NCBI GenBank assembly: GCA_029747015.1
Contig: JAKOGI010000124.1
Coordinates: 707,501 to 771,500 of the forward strand
DNA length: 64,000 bases
Reading direction: 5' to 3'
DNA from: Carnegiea gigantea
Lineage: Eukaryota; Streptophyta; Magnoliopsida; Caryophyllales; Cactaceae
Both the position numbers and the translations under genes were made by a program. Below, piece after piece: positions 12,075 to 23,681 of this stretch. Position 1 is the first letter of the stretch. The number at the start of each line of letters is the position of its first letter. Below the pieces are notes generated by a model. The model did not search any database. It was not told the DNA's origin and was given only the letters and a program-made list of their open reading frames with translations.

Positions 12075-13590
12075 CATGGTAGACATGTTGAAGCACTTCG
12101 GTAAACTGTCGGAGGCATTGTTTATGAAATCTATTACCTTTCAAAGGTGAAGGTCTAGTTGTAACCGCTAATTTTGATGTCATTGAGTTCAGCCATTGTA
12201 TGTTGGCTATTGAAGTTAGTGAAATGTAGTCACATAAAAGTGAACCCAAGTTGGTCCTTACAAATATATGTGTGAAATGGTAAAGAATGAGAACAGTAAA
12301 ATGTATGGTGTGTAGGAATTTTGTTAAATTGGTAGAAAAAATTACCAATTGTAGTGATGGAGATATGTACATGATGAAGTGGCATATTGAGTATGCGAGT
12401 ATTTGAATCAACTGTACCGGTAAAAGAAAGAGGACAGTGTTTAGGGTTAATACACATGTGGTAAACAGGATACAATGTGGATTACCTAGATACAATAACA
12501 GGTGTACCTAGGTGTAGTATTTAGATTAACTGAGTTGTAAATGAGTATGTGATTCATGCATTTACCCGAATTTGTTGATCAGTGGTACTGTGCTGGATAT
12601 GATGGCATTAAAAGCAAAACTTGTGAAGGTTATTGTTAGAGAATCCCCTCCCCAACTATGTGAAGGTAAAAGTAGAAGGTATTGCTATGAATTACGTTTG
12701 AATGACCATAATATTATAATATTGGTAAACATAAGTAGTACCTATAAGGGATTTAGTTGAATACATGCATTGTCGTGAGTAACATCATGTTCAACATGAT
12801 TGACTTCATTGGTAAATGTTGGGATGTTAAATGTGGAGAAATCCCTCCTAAAGTGTATACAGTTGAAAGGGAAATGAACAACATATTTTAGTGTTGGTTA
12901 ATGTATACAGTAAATGTGAGGGAATTACATGTTTACCTAGTGTACAGTTAGAGTCTACTAAGGCAAACTATATTACCTTAATAGGTAAAAGCAGCAGAAG
13001 AAACCCCTTTCCCAAGTTTGTAACTATTGTAAGTGTAAGGTACTTATTTTGCAGCTTATTAAAGTGTGAATGAGATGCAATTTTGGAAGTTGCTTATGTT
13101 AGACATTTCATGATAGGGATTCAAATGTCGACATATGTTGCAGTGAGTGTATATCATAGTAGTGATATTGGACTAAATAGATAAATTAAGAAAAATGATA
13201 TATTGTGGGTAAGGTACATAGATGTTGGTAATTATAGTGTGATAAAGGTGCATATGTAAAAGTTGCTTAGATTGTAGGCGTTAAAACGAATGCGATGTAG
13301 TAGGTCACCTCATGTTATAGTGATTGCATGACATAGTACACATGATGACTCATTTGGTGAATGGTGGGAAGGTAATTTATGTGAAGCTCCTCCCCAATTA
13401 ATTATGGCTACAACTATAATGTATAGTGTATAGGTATTTATTAAAAATTTATTGTCACTGAGGTCCAGAGTTAAATGATGCGTTGTTTAGGTCATGAACC
13501 TATGATGTAATAAATGTATACCGTGATAAACATGCTGGAATACTTTGGTAAATGGTAGGAAGCATTTTGTATACAAATCTCATCCCATGT
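12075..13590 (+). repeat. Degenerate repeated unit inside the MULE, at least four copies
   Basis: A unit of about 70 bp with the shape ACATG-TGRA..CTTYGGTAAATGGTGGGAGGCATTTTGTATG...CCTCCCC recurs near 12075, 12787, 13318 and 13517 in the same orientation, 200-720 bp apart. Words such as GGTAAATG and CCTCCCC are kept while the sequence between drifts. Function unknown. Confidence 0.5.
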
Positions 13591-13733
13591 TGGGTGAATC
13601 ATGGCAGAAGGGAATGTCATTGTGTACTAATTTATGTAATGTGTTTGTTCCGATTTATGTGTTACAAATATTTGATATGGAGTTATGTAGCAGATGGAAA
13701 TGAAACCGAAGCTCCATCACGGAAGCGACAAAC

Positions 13734-13895
13734 ATGGGTGAGGAGAATTCACATAATGAAAGCGATGAAAGTGAATCTGCTTATGAAAATAAGGAGGGTG
13801 GCAATGGCATGAGCAGCCCGTCAGTGTCGTTCGAGGAGAAGGAAGGTACAAGCAGCAATGGGAAGTTAGGAGGGAGGGATGCGATCGAAGAATAG
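13734..13895 (+). CDS. Small acidic open frame in the MULE, possible C-terminal tail
   Basis: 53 codons from ATG at 13734 to TAG at 13893-13895. The product is acidic and Ser/Asn-rich (starts MGEENSHNESDESES), typical of a linker or tail. An overlapping frame upstream (to 13734) encodes ETEAPSRKRQTW, so a frameshift or spliced origin is possible. No domain recognised. Could be the end of a second MULE-borne gene or captured host exon. Confidence 0.3.
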   Translation: MGEENSHNESDESESAYENKEGGNGMSSPSVSFEEKEGTSSNGKLGGRDAIEE

Positions 13896-14612
13896 GCATC
13901 TCATTTACTACTATAGTGTTCTTATCATTTTAGTAAGTCGATTAAGTGTCCTTTAGCATTGTCTTCGCCGTCTCTTTACGTGACACTATTACTCTATATT
14001 TATGTTCACAATTGTGTGTCCCTTGTTAGTAATCCTAACTCTATTCCACCTAAAATTGTTTACACCGAACTTCATTATGGTTAATTCCTCTATATATTGA
14101 GATGTTTATGTATACCGCGATGTTATCAACCATTTACCAAGGTAAGAACTACAGGATAAGTCGTAAATCACATAATTCATATAATATACAACCATGTAGA
14201 GCTCAACCTAACACTGCAACCTACATGTCATTCACAGACATTTAAACAGTGAATTACAATAGGGGTACCAATTTCTGAACTACTAATGGGTTTACCCGTT
14301 TGAAAGCACGGTTCACCAAAGTCAACTTGTCGCTTCCATTTGGTGAACATGGAAGATGACCTGCAGCCATTCAACTTGCAAAGATTGAGTTAAAGATGAA
14401 GCAAATATATTGGTTGTCATATGACATCCCTACCACTGCCACCACCACATAAAATGTAGACCATAATTACCAACAATGACTACACCAATTATATCTTAGG
14501 GCAACCAACCAATGTGTGTATTAATGAAATTGTACAACACAACCTCATGTCCTGCTAGCGCAGGGAATATAGGACCCATCCAATAAATATTCAACATCCA
14601 CACATCGCATTT

Positions 14613-15560
14613 TTAGCTTTCATCAAAATTAGCACAAGGATTATGATAGGTGCGCCTCGTATGTCCAACTTCGCTGTATTTTGAGCAGCTCTGAGATTTT
14701 GTATCCTGTGTTTGTGACTCCCTGTGCTTGCACGGACCCCCCATGCACTCAGCAACCATTTCCATGAACCACACTCATTCTTCAATTTTCCCATCACACA
14801 CTATACCATAAGTGAAATTGAAAATGCGGTTGTACGCATCCAGCATGCAGGCCGCAAGCAATGTCCCCTTGTAAGGTTCGCTAAGATGGGAGTCGTACCT
14901 GAACAGTATTTTCCTGCATCCAAGTTTGAAGATGTTGACATTAGCAGTGTACGCAATAAACATCCTATTATGTCCGTCGTACCATTTCTTCCACTTATCG
15001 TGTAAACCACGCCATGATCATAAGTGTACGTTTGTCGTTCGCATGATGCACCAGCCTTTTGCGCTTGCCTCTTCAGCACATGATTCCCACCTACATACAA
15101 ATACCCATGCTCATCATTTCCCTTGAAAACTATCCTCACATCCACACCCCCTCTCAACTACCATTAACGTTTTTCAGTCATACTTCAAACTATGCCATAG
15201 TTTATGTTCAAACAAATCACTGCCTATAATCTCCGTCACCATTCTTCACACCTCCTCTAGCTCCATCCTCTCCTTCACCTCAATACACTTCTTTGACCCT
15301 CCCATATACGTTATCCTAGTAAACATTGACCGAAAATATGGCATACATTTAATCCCAAACATTCACCCTTCACACATCGAAAAATAGTGGCGACAACGTC
15401 ATTCCACATACCAAACTCTTAAAGCTACAACCAATTTTCACATACCTGTTGTTTCCAATCTGCTTGTAATCATCTACCAATGTTGGATTTTCAACCCTTC
15501 CTCCTCCAAGTTCACGGCTGACCTTCACGGTCACGTATCTACCATTGCCAAGCACTCCAA
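14613..15560 (-). pseudogene. Decayed MULE transposase
   Basis: Three pieces in different frames on the minus strand. Around 14775-14963 the translation contains GCRKILF then HLSEPYKGTLLAAC, then RIFNFTYGIV, which matches the first-Asp block of the MULE DDE transposase domain. The last 43 codons (14744 to TAA at 14613) hold a zinc-knuckle-like tail, CSKYSEVGHTRRTYHNP, where the second and last Cys of the CX2CX4HX4C pattern are Tyr. Between the two pieces only about 30 bp remain, so the remaining catalytic residues and the SWIM finger are deleted. Upstream frames to 15560 may be the N-terminal part but show no motif I can name. Not functional. Confidence 0.7.
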
Positions 15561-15790
15561 TCTCAAGTCCAGCCTCTCCCTACACTTTGTCAGACCTACA
15601 GCTACACACCTTGTCTTATCGAGTTCTTCTCTCACAATCACGCATTGTCGATGAAATTAGGGGGAAGATCTCCCTCAATTTTGAAGCAAGGTTGCTCACT
15701 ACCATGCACCTTCAGGAGTAGATTCAGTTATGGGGAGGGGGAGAGAGAGAGAGCATGGTATGAAGTTCACACAAACCCTCAATTTGGGTG

Positions 15791-18700
15791 TGTAACGCCC
15801 CGAAAATTTCAGTTACTAATTTCGATTAATATGTGAATACGTGTTTTATGTTTATATATTTTAAGTGTTTTATTTTGATATAGATGTGTGATTTGAGTTA
15901 ATATGATTATGTTTGGGGAATAATTAATTATGGTATGGTTCTGCTAAGATTTTATTTTTTTCAAAAAAAAAAAAACAAAAGAAGAAAGAGGAAAAAAAAG
16001 AAACGGAAAAGAAAACCGAAAAAAAGGGGGGCGAAAAAAAGGAAAAAGAAAAGAAAATGGGGAGGGGGAATTATCTCTTTTATGCGTGAATTAGAAAGGG
16101 GAGGGGGTTCTCTGGTTTTCTTCAACACACACACACCACACAGAGAGGGAGGAAAAGAGAGAGAAGAAGAGGAAGAAGGAGGAGGAAAAGAGAAGGAGAA
16201 GAAGAAGAAGAAGAAGGCTAGGGTTTGGAAATCAACTAAGGTGAATAATTCTTACTTTCTTCAAACCCTAAAAATTGATTAGTGGAAGAATAATTTGAGA
16301 TTCCTATTCGAATTTTGCAAAATCAACTTCGAATTGAAGTTGGCAATTTGATATCTTAGGGTCTGTGAGATTCAAACCCTAAATTCAATTGTTAGAAACC
16401 CACCCTTAAAAGTTGTATGTTTATTTGTGATTTTTGAATTCTATGGATGTTGTGAATTGATGGATATGTTGTGAATTCGTCCAAATACGTGCTAAACTAT
16501 GGATTTTTGGATTGGTTACTTGTATTTGGTTGAACAATATGGTAGAAAAATAGGGTGGAATTTTCGGATTTTGCTGATAATGTGTTACTCTTGGATTTTC
16601 TGGGAATTATTGGAAGCTTGAAAAATTCTGAAAATGTTACTGTAGGTTATGCATGACATTAGGCAACTTCTTGTAAATTTTCATGAATTTCAGATGTGTG
16701 GGTTATAAGTTATGAATTTTTGAGTGAAACTGCCCTGTTGTTGAGTGCAGAAAGTCGGACACTATTTGAATTATGGTGAGCTATTGGATTGGATAAAAAT
16801 TATGAAATTTTTACTGTAGAATATTGCTGATGTCTGGAAGTATCCTGTAAATTTTCATGAATTTTGGATGTGTATTTTAGGAGTTATGAATTTTCGATTA
16901 GGACTGTTCTGTTTTGGGTGCATGGTTTTCGGTTACTGTTTTAATTTTGTTTTGAAGGATATGCTTGGAGAAAATTTATCAAACTATTACTGTAGATTCC
17001 TCATGGTATTTAGTGTATTCTGGTAAATTGTTGTGAATTTTGGTTGTGTATGCTAGACGTTATGAATTTTTGGGTCTAATTCTCAGATTTTTTTTTGGGT
17101 AATTTTGGCATACTGTTTGAATTTTCTGGGAATGATGGGCCTAGAGAAAAATCATGAAATTTATATGGCAGAATCTATATGTTATTTGTTAATTTCATGC
17201 AAAGTTTGGTAAAGATTGGATGTGTAGGCTGTGAGTTATGAATATTTGAGTTTATATGCTTGTTTAGTTTAAATATGGACTATTTGTATGTTTGATCTGT
17301 AAATTTGATATGGAAAGGCCATTGTTGAGCGTCCTAATTATTTCAAATTGTGCGATGAAGTATGGGAAACATGTGAATATTACTTTGGGTGGAATTATGC
17401 TCCATTTTGACTATGTTTTTGTTACAAATTGTGGAATTGAATTTCTTTGAAAATAAAAATATGACTATATGATTTCATTGAGTTACGTTTTTAGGGAAAG
17501 AGGTTCATGTCTTGTCTGAGGCTATTACAGAGCGTTCTAGAGTTATGGCCATAGAAGTAGTTGTCTTTGTGTTTGGAGCTGTATGAATCGTTGGTTGGTA
17601 CCTTGAGTGGGCACTGCCCGGTCCACCAATTGACTCTTCAGTTTGTGTTATTTGGGAGTTGTGTGGGTCCCTGGTTCTCCAGGATATGAATGTGACTTTT
17701 CAGTTTGTGATTTGAGGGCATCTACGTACTCTAGAGCGTTGGGTCCCTAGTCGGTACCTTAAGTGGGCATCGTCCGGTCCACCAGGATGTGTTTGTCACC
17801 CCTACGTTGTGATGGTTCTTTGTGTGGGCCATGAATTGAATTCCCCTACACTAAAAGTTTTGCATTCAGTTAAGAATATGTGATGTGTTGTGAAATTGAT
17901 TTTGACTTGGATTTGGACTTTGGATATGTTATGAAGTTGATTTTGGCTTGGATTTGGACTTTGGAATTGGATGTGAACTTTGGATATGTTATGAAAATGG
18001 TAATTGCATTGGGTTTGGACTTTGGTTATATTATTTAGTTATGATGTGGAAATCTTTTTGGATTTAAATTGGGCTTTGGATTTGGATTTGAAGGTTCATT
18101 CAAAACACCTATGAGCTTGTGATTGATTTTAAGATACATATTATGTGTTTATGTGAACTTTGTGATAAAGTTGCTTTGATGTATGTGCCAATTATAGTTA
18201 TGGGCGGGCCGTTAGGTTGCTTAGTAGATTTTGCTTTCTTTTGGACTCTAGTGAGGACTATGAGCCTAAAGGACATGATTGGTGTGGGACAATCATGGTT
18301 AGTTTAGTGAATAGACTAACAGCAGAGTTTGTTTAGGGATTTAAATGAAAACGAGAGTCCTTGAATCGTACCTGATATGGGACAAGTACGACTAAGCTAC
18401 TCTAATTGCTCGTTCCATGACATAAGTATGTTGTGTGTATTTGTGATATTTGTGAACATATTAGATATGGAAGGTATGAGTTTATTTTGATTCTTGAAGC
18501 ATATGAATGTTCTTATGTCACCTTCTACATGCCATATGATATGTGTTATCCGCATGTTATGAGATACCTATATTGTGTGATTATGTGTTAAACGGTTAAT
18601 GTGCAAAGTGTAACAACGAGGAAGGTAAGGGTTATTCACTGGGCTCAGGGAGCTCATGACCTCACCATTTTTCAGGTTTGGAAGCAAAAAGGGACCACAG

Positions 18701-19036
18701 AAGCATTAAGAAAGCTAGCCAGTTGTGAGACACTATTGAAGAATCTAGTTGGGAAAGCAGACCTCGTTATTTGTTATGTTATGAATTATGTTGATGAACT
18801 GCACATATGGAAGTATTGTGGGCTTACATATATGTAAGAATATGATTTAAGTATGTCTGTAATGCATATTTTAGAATCATGCTGTCCAAACTTTAGTTCG
18901 ACTTTGGTAAGAGCTTCCGCTGCTATTGCCTATGAACAGGTCAATTCAGGTCGATAAGTTCGTAGAGCCTTGTGGGCGCTACTGACCGAGCATCCACGGT
19001 GGTGACGCGTCCGCCCACTTCGGGCGGGGCGTTATA
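15791..19036. mobile_element. Solo LTR, 3.25 kb, probably Ty3/gypsy
   Basis: Starts TGTAACGCCCCG and ends CGGGGCGTTATA, forming a 12-bp inverted end with one mismatch. Flanked by identical 5-bp target duplications GGGTG (15786-15790 and 19037-19041). No primer site, purine tract or coding region inside, so it is a single LTR left after LTR-LTR recombination. The TGTAACGCCCC start and the great length are usual in Tekay/Del-type gypsy LTRs (family assignment is inference). It interrupts the MULE. Confidence 0.85.
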
Positions 19037-19107
19037 GGGTGTGAGGCAGATGGCCCATGCTTTTGGTTGTAGGTTTTGGTAGAGAGAGAGAGAGTGTGTG
19101 ACAACCC

Positions 19108-19282
19108 ATCAGGTAAAAATAGAGGGAGGCATAATTCATTAGGGCTATTTTGTAATTGAGCTTGCTTTTGATTTTTCACCCGCTTGCCTTTCCCTCCAAA
19201 ATCAACACCTGTTTGTTGCCCAAAAAGGGAAAAAAAAAATGGTTGAAAGCTTGTTAATGTATGACCCTCTTGTAAATTTCCC
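19108..19282 (-). repeat. MULE right terminal inverted repeat
   Basis: Inverted copy of 11180-11325, carrying a T-rich insertion and a GGGCAACAAACAGGTGTTG variant on the minus strand. Ends TAAATTTCCC at 19282, then the TTAATCCAC target duplication. Confidence 0.87.
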
Positions 19283-19291
19283 TTAATCCAC

Positions 19292-20254
19292 AGCTGCCTT
19301 GGATGTAGCGTAGACCACAACAAAATACGGTGATTCGATTACAATATAGTATTTACCCTAACGAAGACACTAAACTCAAAGAAATCGCAGCAGCTTACAA
19401 AGAACACCGTTCGAACACGAACTGTTAACAATAAATTCTGTAATGATAAGCTGCAAACAAGAAATGCCACACAAAATCTTGGCAAAAAAGCTTGAAATAA
19501 CACCAATGATTTCCTATGGGAAATATTTAATGTACTTCATACCTATAATTACTATAACTAAAGAAAAAAGCTGATTTTTTTATAAAAAGAAATCAAAAGG
19601 ATAGTTAGACAGCTTAAAACCACTAAAACGTTGGTAAATTGTGCATAAACTGTTAAGCCTGAGATTTATTAACGTGGTTAGTACAAGAACACCTTAAAAC
19701 ATTAATTATTTCATGGACAATATAACTATTTGTCCCTTCTTATGCTTGGGAGAAATACACAATTGTCACTTAAATCTGTACACAATTGTATTTCTATTTT
19801 GATTTACATAAGTTATACAGTTGTATTTCTATTAGTTCTATGCTAGAGATCTTGAGTTCGAATCATAACAGTCCCTATATTAAATTACTATCCAAGGTTG
19901 GAGGCTTTTGTAACATTCATATTTTAAGCCCAAAGAGCAACCACATGAGAAAACATGCTAGAGCACACAGTCTATTCTTGGGTTTCCAACCATTAGCTTA
20001 AAGCTTTTGGTTAAAATGATTCTTGAACAGTCACCCAACAAAATCTGCACACAAATCTAGTATTACCATTGAGAAACTGTATAAATGATGAATTTTTTTT
20101 TTATAGTTTTAAAATTAAAATTCTGTGTATATCAAGCAAAGTGGATAGTTTGTTTAAAGAGATGAGACACTGTTGAAAATTACTATCGAAAATTAGCCTG
20201 AGTCAGCTACAATATCACTATTTGAGATTGATTTGTGGGTGTAGATTATAAGCA
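19292..20254. other. Intergenic, nothing recognised
   Basis: AT-rich host-side sequence between the MULE and copy B of the local duplication. Short frames only, no domain or repeat structure seen. Confidence 0.5.
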
Positions 20255-21330
20255 TCTTGAAATATGTAAAATATAGAGGGATAAATTAAAAAAAGTAACT
20301 GAAATGCAAATGGATGATCAAGGACTGTCTTGTTAAGTGGGTGATAAATTAGGTGGAGCATTGCCAGATCCAGCTGTTTCACAAACCATTCATATCAATC
20401 TTACCATCATTCATAACTTTTGAATTTTTGGTGTTTTCGAATTGGATGTAGGTGAGATTGATATGTCTAATATGAGTTTTCATTGAAATTAATTTTCTTT
20501 CTGACATGAATTATGTACAACTTCATTTAAAAAGATTCTGTTTTATCTTTACTAATCTTAATAAGGCGGATCAGAAGGTTTAAAGCTATGAAACTATTAA
20601 TAACTAGAATATATTTCCTATATTGAAGAATTTATTAAGGTCTGCTCTTTTCGTTGGTAAATCCCAATTTACCAATTTCAACCCATTTCAATCCATTTCA
20701 ACCAAAAAAATTCTAACTTCAGCCAACTTCAACCCACTTCAACCTACTTCAACCAAAAAAAAAATAAAAAAAATCAACTTGAACTCATCATATAAAACTA
20801 ATATACCAACTTCTTACAACTTCAACCAACTTCAACTCACCTCAACTCACTTTCTACCAACTTCAACAAAAAATAGCAATTTCAACTCACTTCAATCCAC
20901 TTCAACTAATTTCAACTAACTTTACCCATATCCCAACTTATATTCCCAACGAAAAGAACAGGTATAGTATCCACAACTTTGGACCAAACCAACTGCACAG
21001 TGGAATTAAGAACTTAATTTGGTTAAGGGCAACAAGGCGAATTAGAAGTCCGAACGCAAAACCTTTTCAGGTAAGACATCATTCAAAGCTTTCATACCAT
21101 TCAAATGTTAACTCTATGAAGGGGGAGGGAAGTGAAAAAAAGACATTTCAGCATATGAAAAGTAAGTGTAAAATTCATATCATTAACCACCTATTTAAAA
21201 ACTAAACACAGTGCAACAATGACAGATTGAAAAGTAGCTTCACGCAGGTAACTATATATGGTACGACAATATTGGTGGATTAAAAAATTTGGTACAAAAG
21301 AGTCATGTTTTGAGTTCTAGAAAATTTAAC
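20255..21330. repeat. Local duplication, copy B (interrupted)
   Basis: Collinear with 9515-10275 except for an insertion at 20639-20962. Ends GAGTTCTAGAAAATTT where copy A has GAATTCTAGAAAATTT. Confidence 0.75.
20639..20962. mobile_element. MITE with CAACTTCAAC-rich core
   Basis: Inserted into copy B relative to copy A. Ends carry a 16-bp inverted repeat, CTGCTCTTTTCGTTGG and CCAACGAAAAGAACAG, with one mismatch. The core is a run of degenerate CAACTTCAAC / CAATTTCAAC repeats and oligo-A. The target duplication cannot be resolved from the empty site. Confidence 0.7.
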
Positions 21331-21675
21331 CAACCGTTGATTTTTAACTATAGAGAAGAGAAAAGAGGGATACCAAGTATAATAATACCCACATTGACAA
21401 TACAAATATTGCCAGTTATGTATTTAGAAGATTCATGGATCAAGTATCGAATAAGAAATGTTAATGCTGGATCTATTGTGCCCAACGTTCTCAATGGTGT
21501 AACTTTGTTGGCCCAATTTTTGAGCCAATACTTATCCATTATTTTGTCGATTATTTGTGATTTAAATAGTCTAGGTGCAATGAGAGTTAACTTGAATTCT
21601 ATACGTGTCCATTTCTGAAGTCATAACATGTGCATGTATCACATTGCAATTTATTAGATGACCAAAAAATATAAC
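21331..21675. other. Intergenic, nothing recognised
   Basis: A 109-codon plus-strand frame (21289-21618) and an overlapping 63-codon minus frame are present, without recognisable domains. I see no gene here. Confidence 0.45.
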
Positions 21676-22742
21676 TGAAGACTTAGATCGCCCTAGAGGG
21701 GGGGTGAATAGGGTGATTGCAGAAATAAATTCAAAGCTGAAATCAAAATGCAGAATTTAAATGGAGACAATGCACAAGGATATTTTAACGAGGTTGGGCC
21801 TCAATCAGGCTTAATCCCCGCCTAGAGTTATCCAACTCTAGGATTCAACGCTCTACTTTTCTTATTAAGATGAACCTTCACACTTTCTTTCAGAGCACCA
21901 CACTCTAAAGATCCCAACAACCTAAACCAACCACTGATTTAAGCTTGGGAGGAGTTGTGACCTCACACCAACTCTTTCGTTCACTCCTTAATAAGAATTT
22001 CTCAAGATCTCTCAAGACTTTTGATTACAATTTAATTCTCAGTATAACGCAATTCTTTTGATCTCAATACAAAGCTCAGTATAGTGTATATCTCAATGCT
22101 CTTTTTCACTTGCTTGGCTTCTTCTCTTCTTCCTTCAGCCCCTATTTATAGGATTGAGTAGCCATATGCTGATTTGTCCAAGAAGAAAGTTATCTCCATA
22201 TCATATTTGATTTTGATCTTGTGATCTTCTCCAATAAGAAAGTATTTGCTTACAATCTCTTCTCTTGCCTTTTGAACATGTAAAACTCTTGGCAACAAAA
22301 TATATTATCAATAAAATCATGCAATATAATCTTTATGAGATCAAATTTAAAAAAACAAATTTGATATTGCAAGAATATTAATAATATTGCTAGAATATTG
22401 AAATAAGGGCAATATCATTTTGTCATGGCTAGAATTAAGGATATTGAATCAAGTAAAATCCTTTTAATTAATATTTGCCTAGCATAATAATATCTTTCCT
22501 TTAATCATATTTGTATACAATCTTTCTAATCACATAAATTAAATATGCACACAATCTTCGATAGTATTCAAAAAAATAATTATGATATGCATATAATCTT
22601 TCATATTTTCTTTATAATTTTTGTTATGATTCTACTACTATATATTGCTTCTCTTTTCATGTGTTATATCTTTTGAATGCAACAACTTAATTTCTAATTT
22701 TGTGTTTCTTCAAAATATTTGTAATTACTAAATAAGTCAACA
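21676..22742 (-). repeat. 3' LTR of the Sirevirus-like element
   Basis: On the minus strand it starts TGTTGACTTATTTAG right after a GGGGGAGAT purine tract and ends GTCTTCA. Contains a TATTTATAGG-type box near 22143 (reverse strand) that may be the promoter. Confidence 0.92.
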
Positions 22743-22755
22743 ATCTCCCCCTTTT
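22743..22755 (-). other. Polypurine tract of the Sirevirus-like element
   Basis: Minus strand reads AAAAAGGGGGAGAT directly before the LTR start. Two further GGGGGAG runs lie upstream at about 22921-22930 and 23667-23676. Confidence 0.8.
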
Positions 22756-23681
22756 TGATGAAAGACAAAATTGGCAAATGTTATTGATCATGTTATATGC
22801 GATGCGTATTTGCAATTTATGAAACGTAAATATTTGCATGGAAGTAGCAACATCATAATTTATCATAGGTTTTATTAGCATCATAGATTTAGGATAAGAG
22901 TAACATAAGTACCCTAATTTCTCCCCCTCTTTCATCAAAAAGAAGGAAACAACGAACTTTAGAAAATGTGTGAGCAAATCAACAGGGCGGAGGCCGGTGG
23001 TCGGGTTGAGGAGTGGGGTGAAGATGTTGGTTGCTGGAGGATGGTGGGTTGGGACGGTCGACGGCGAGAGCGCGAAAAACAGGGCAGAAGAAGCAGAGGC
23101 GTCTGGTTCAGAGAAAAGCGTCGAGAAGATGAAGAAAAGGCGATAACTTGCGCTAAGGTGTTAGTCGGCCTGCATATTTACAGAGAGTTTTTGACAGTGA
23201 AGTGTTGATGAAGAGGTAATGCCTTGTTTGACTTTTGTGGGGGATTTGACGGCGACAGTGGAAGGTTGGGTTCCCTTTTTTTTGTTTTTTTGTGTGTTTG
23301 TGGTTATTGTGTGAGAAGAGTGTCTTGGTGGGAGAAGAGGGCCTATGAAAAAAAAAAAAAAATTGTCAAGAAATGACTGGAAGGGATTAAAATAAATCCT
23401 GTTGACTTTTGATAGAAGAAAAATGATGAAGGAATTTTCTCCTATCAAATGTGCTCAAGTTGTTGCGTACTAAAGTCTCCTCAAGGTATTGAAATAAAAT
23501 TTTCATGCCGAGGCAATGGAACCCAGGGTCAGATTGACGTACCTTATAGAAGATTCAATATTACCGATAATAATCTTGCAGGAATCGATAAAGCCAAAGG
23601 GCGAAAAGATGTACAAGTAATTGATCCCTGAATTATCACTTAGCGACCAAGGTTAGTAATAAGTGAGGGCTCCCCCTCAAT
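22756..23681 (-). other. Region between pol and 3' LTR
   Basis: About 0.93 kb after the pol stop. No env-like frame of convincing length; the minus frame at 23161-23448 has a hydrophobic start and Pro/Ser/Lys stretches but is interrupted on both sides. Carries extra G-rich purine runs. Some Sireviruses have an env-like gene here, and this could be its remnant (weak). Confidence 0.4.

Larger units (their letters stand above)
11180..19282 (-). mobile_element. MULE (Mutator-like) transposon containing a nested solo LTR
   Basis: Long terminal inverted repeats (11180-11325 and 19108-19282) both start GGGAAATTTACA when read inward. The flanks carry a 9-bp target duplication, TTAATCCAT (11171-11179) and TTAATCCAC (19283-19291), matching 8 of 9. 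Nine-bp duplications and TIRs over 100 bp are the hallmark of Mutator-superfamily elements. Removing the nested LTR (15791-19036) leaves about 4.9 kb. A decayed MULE transposase lies inside on the minus strand. Confidence 0.88.

Noticed and set aside
15935..16282. 115-residue Lys-rich frame
   Set aside because: Purine-rich low-complexity stretch within the solo LTR; no domain and not conserved structure.
22966..23208. 80-residue Arg/Gly-rich plus frame
   Set aside because: Antisense to the 3' region of the Sirevirus-like element; no known family.
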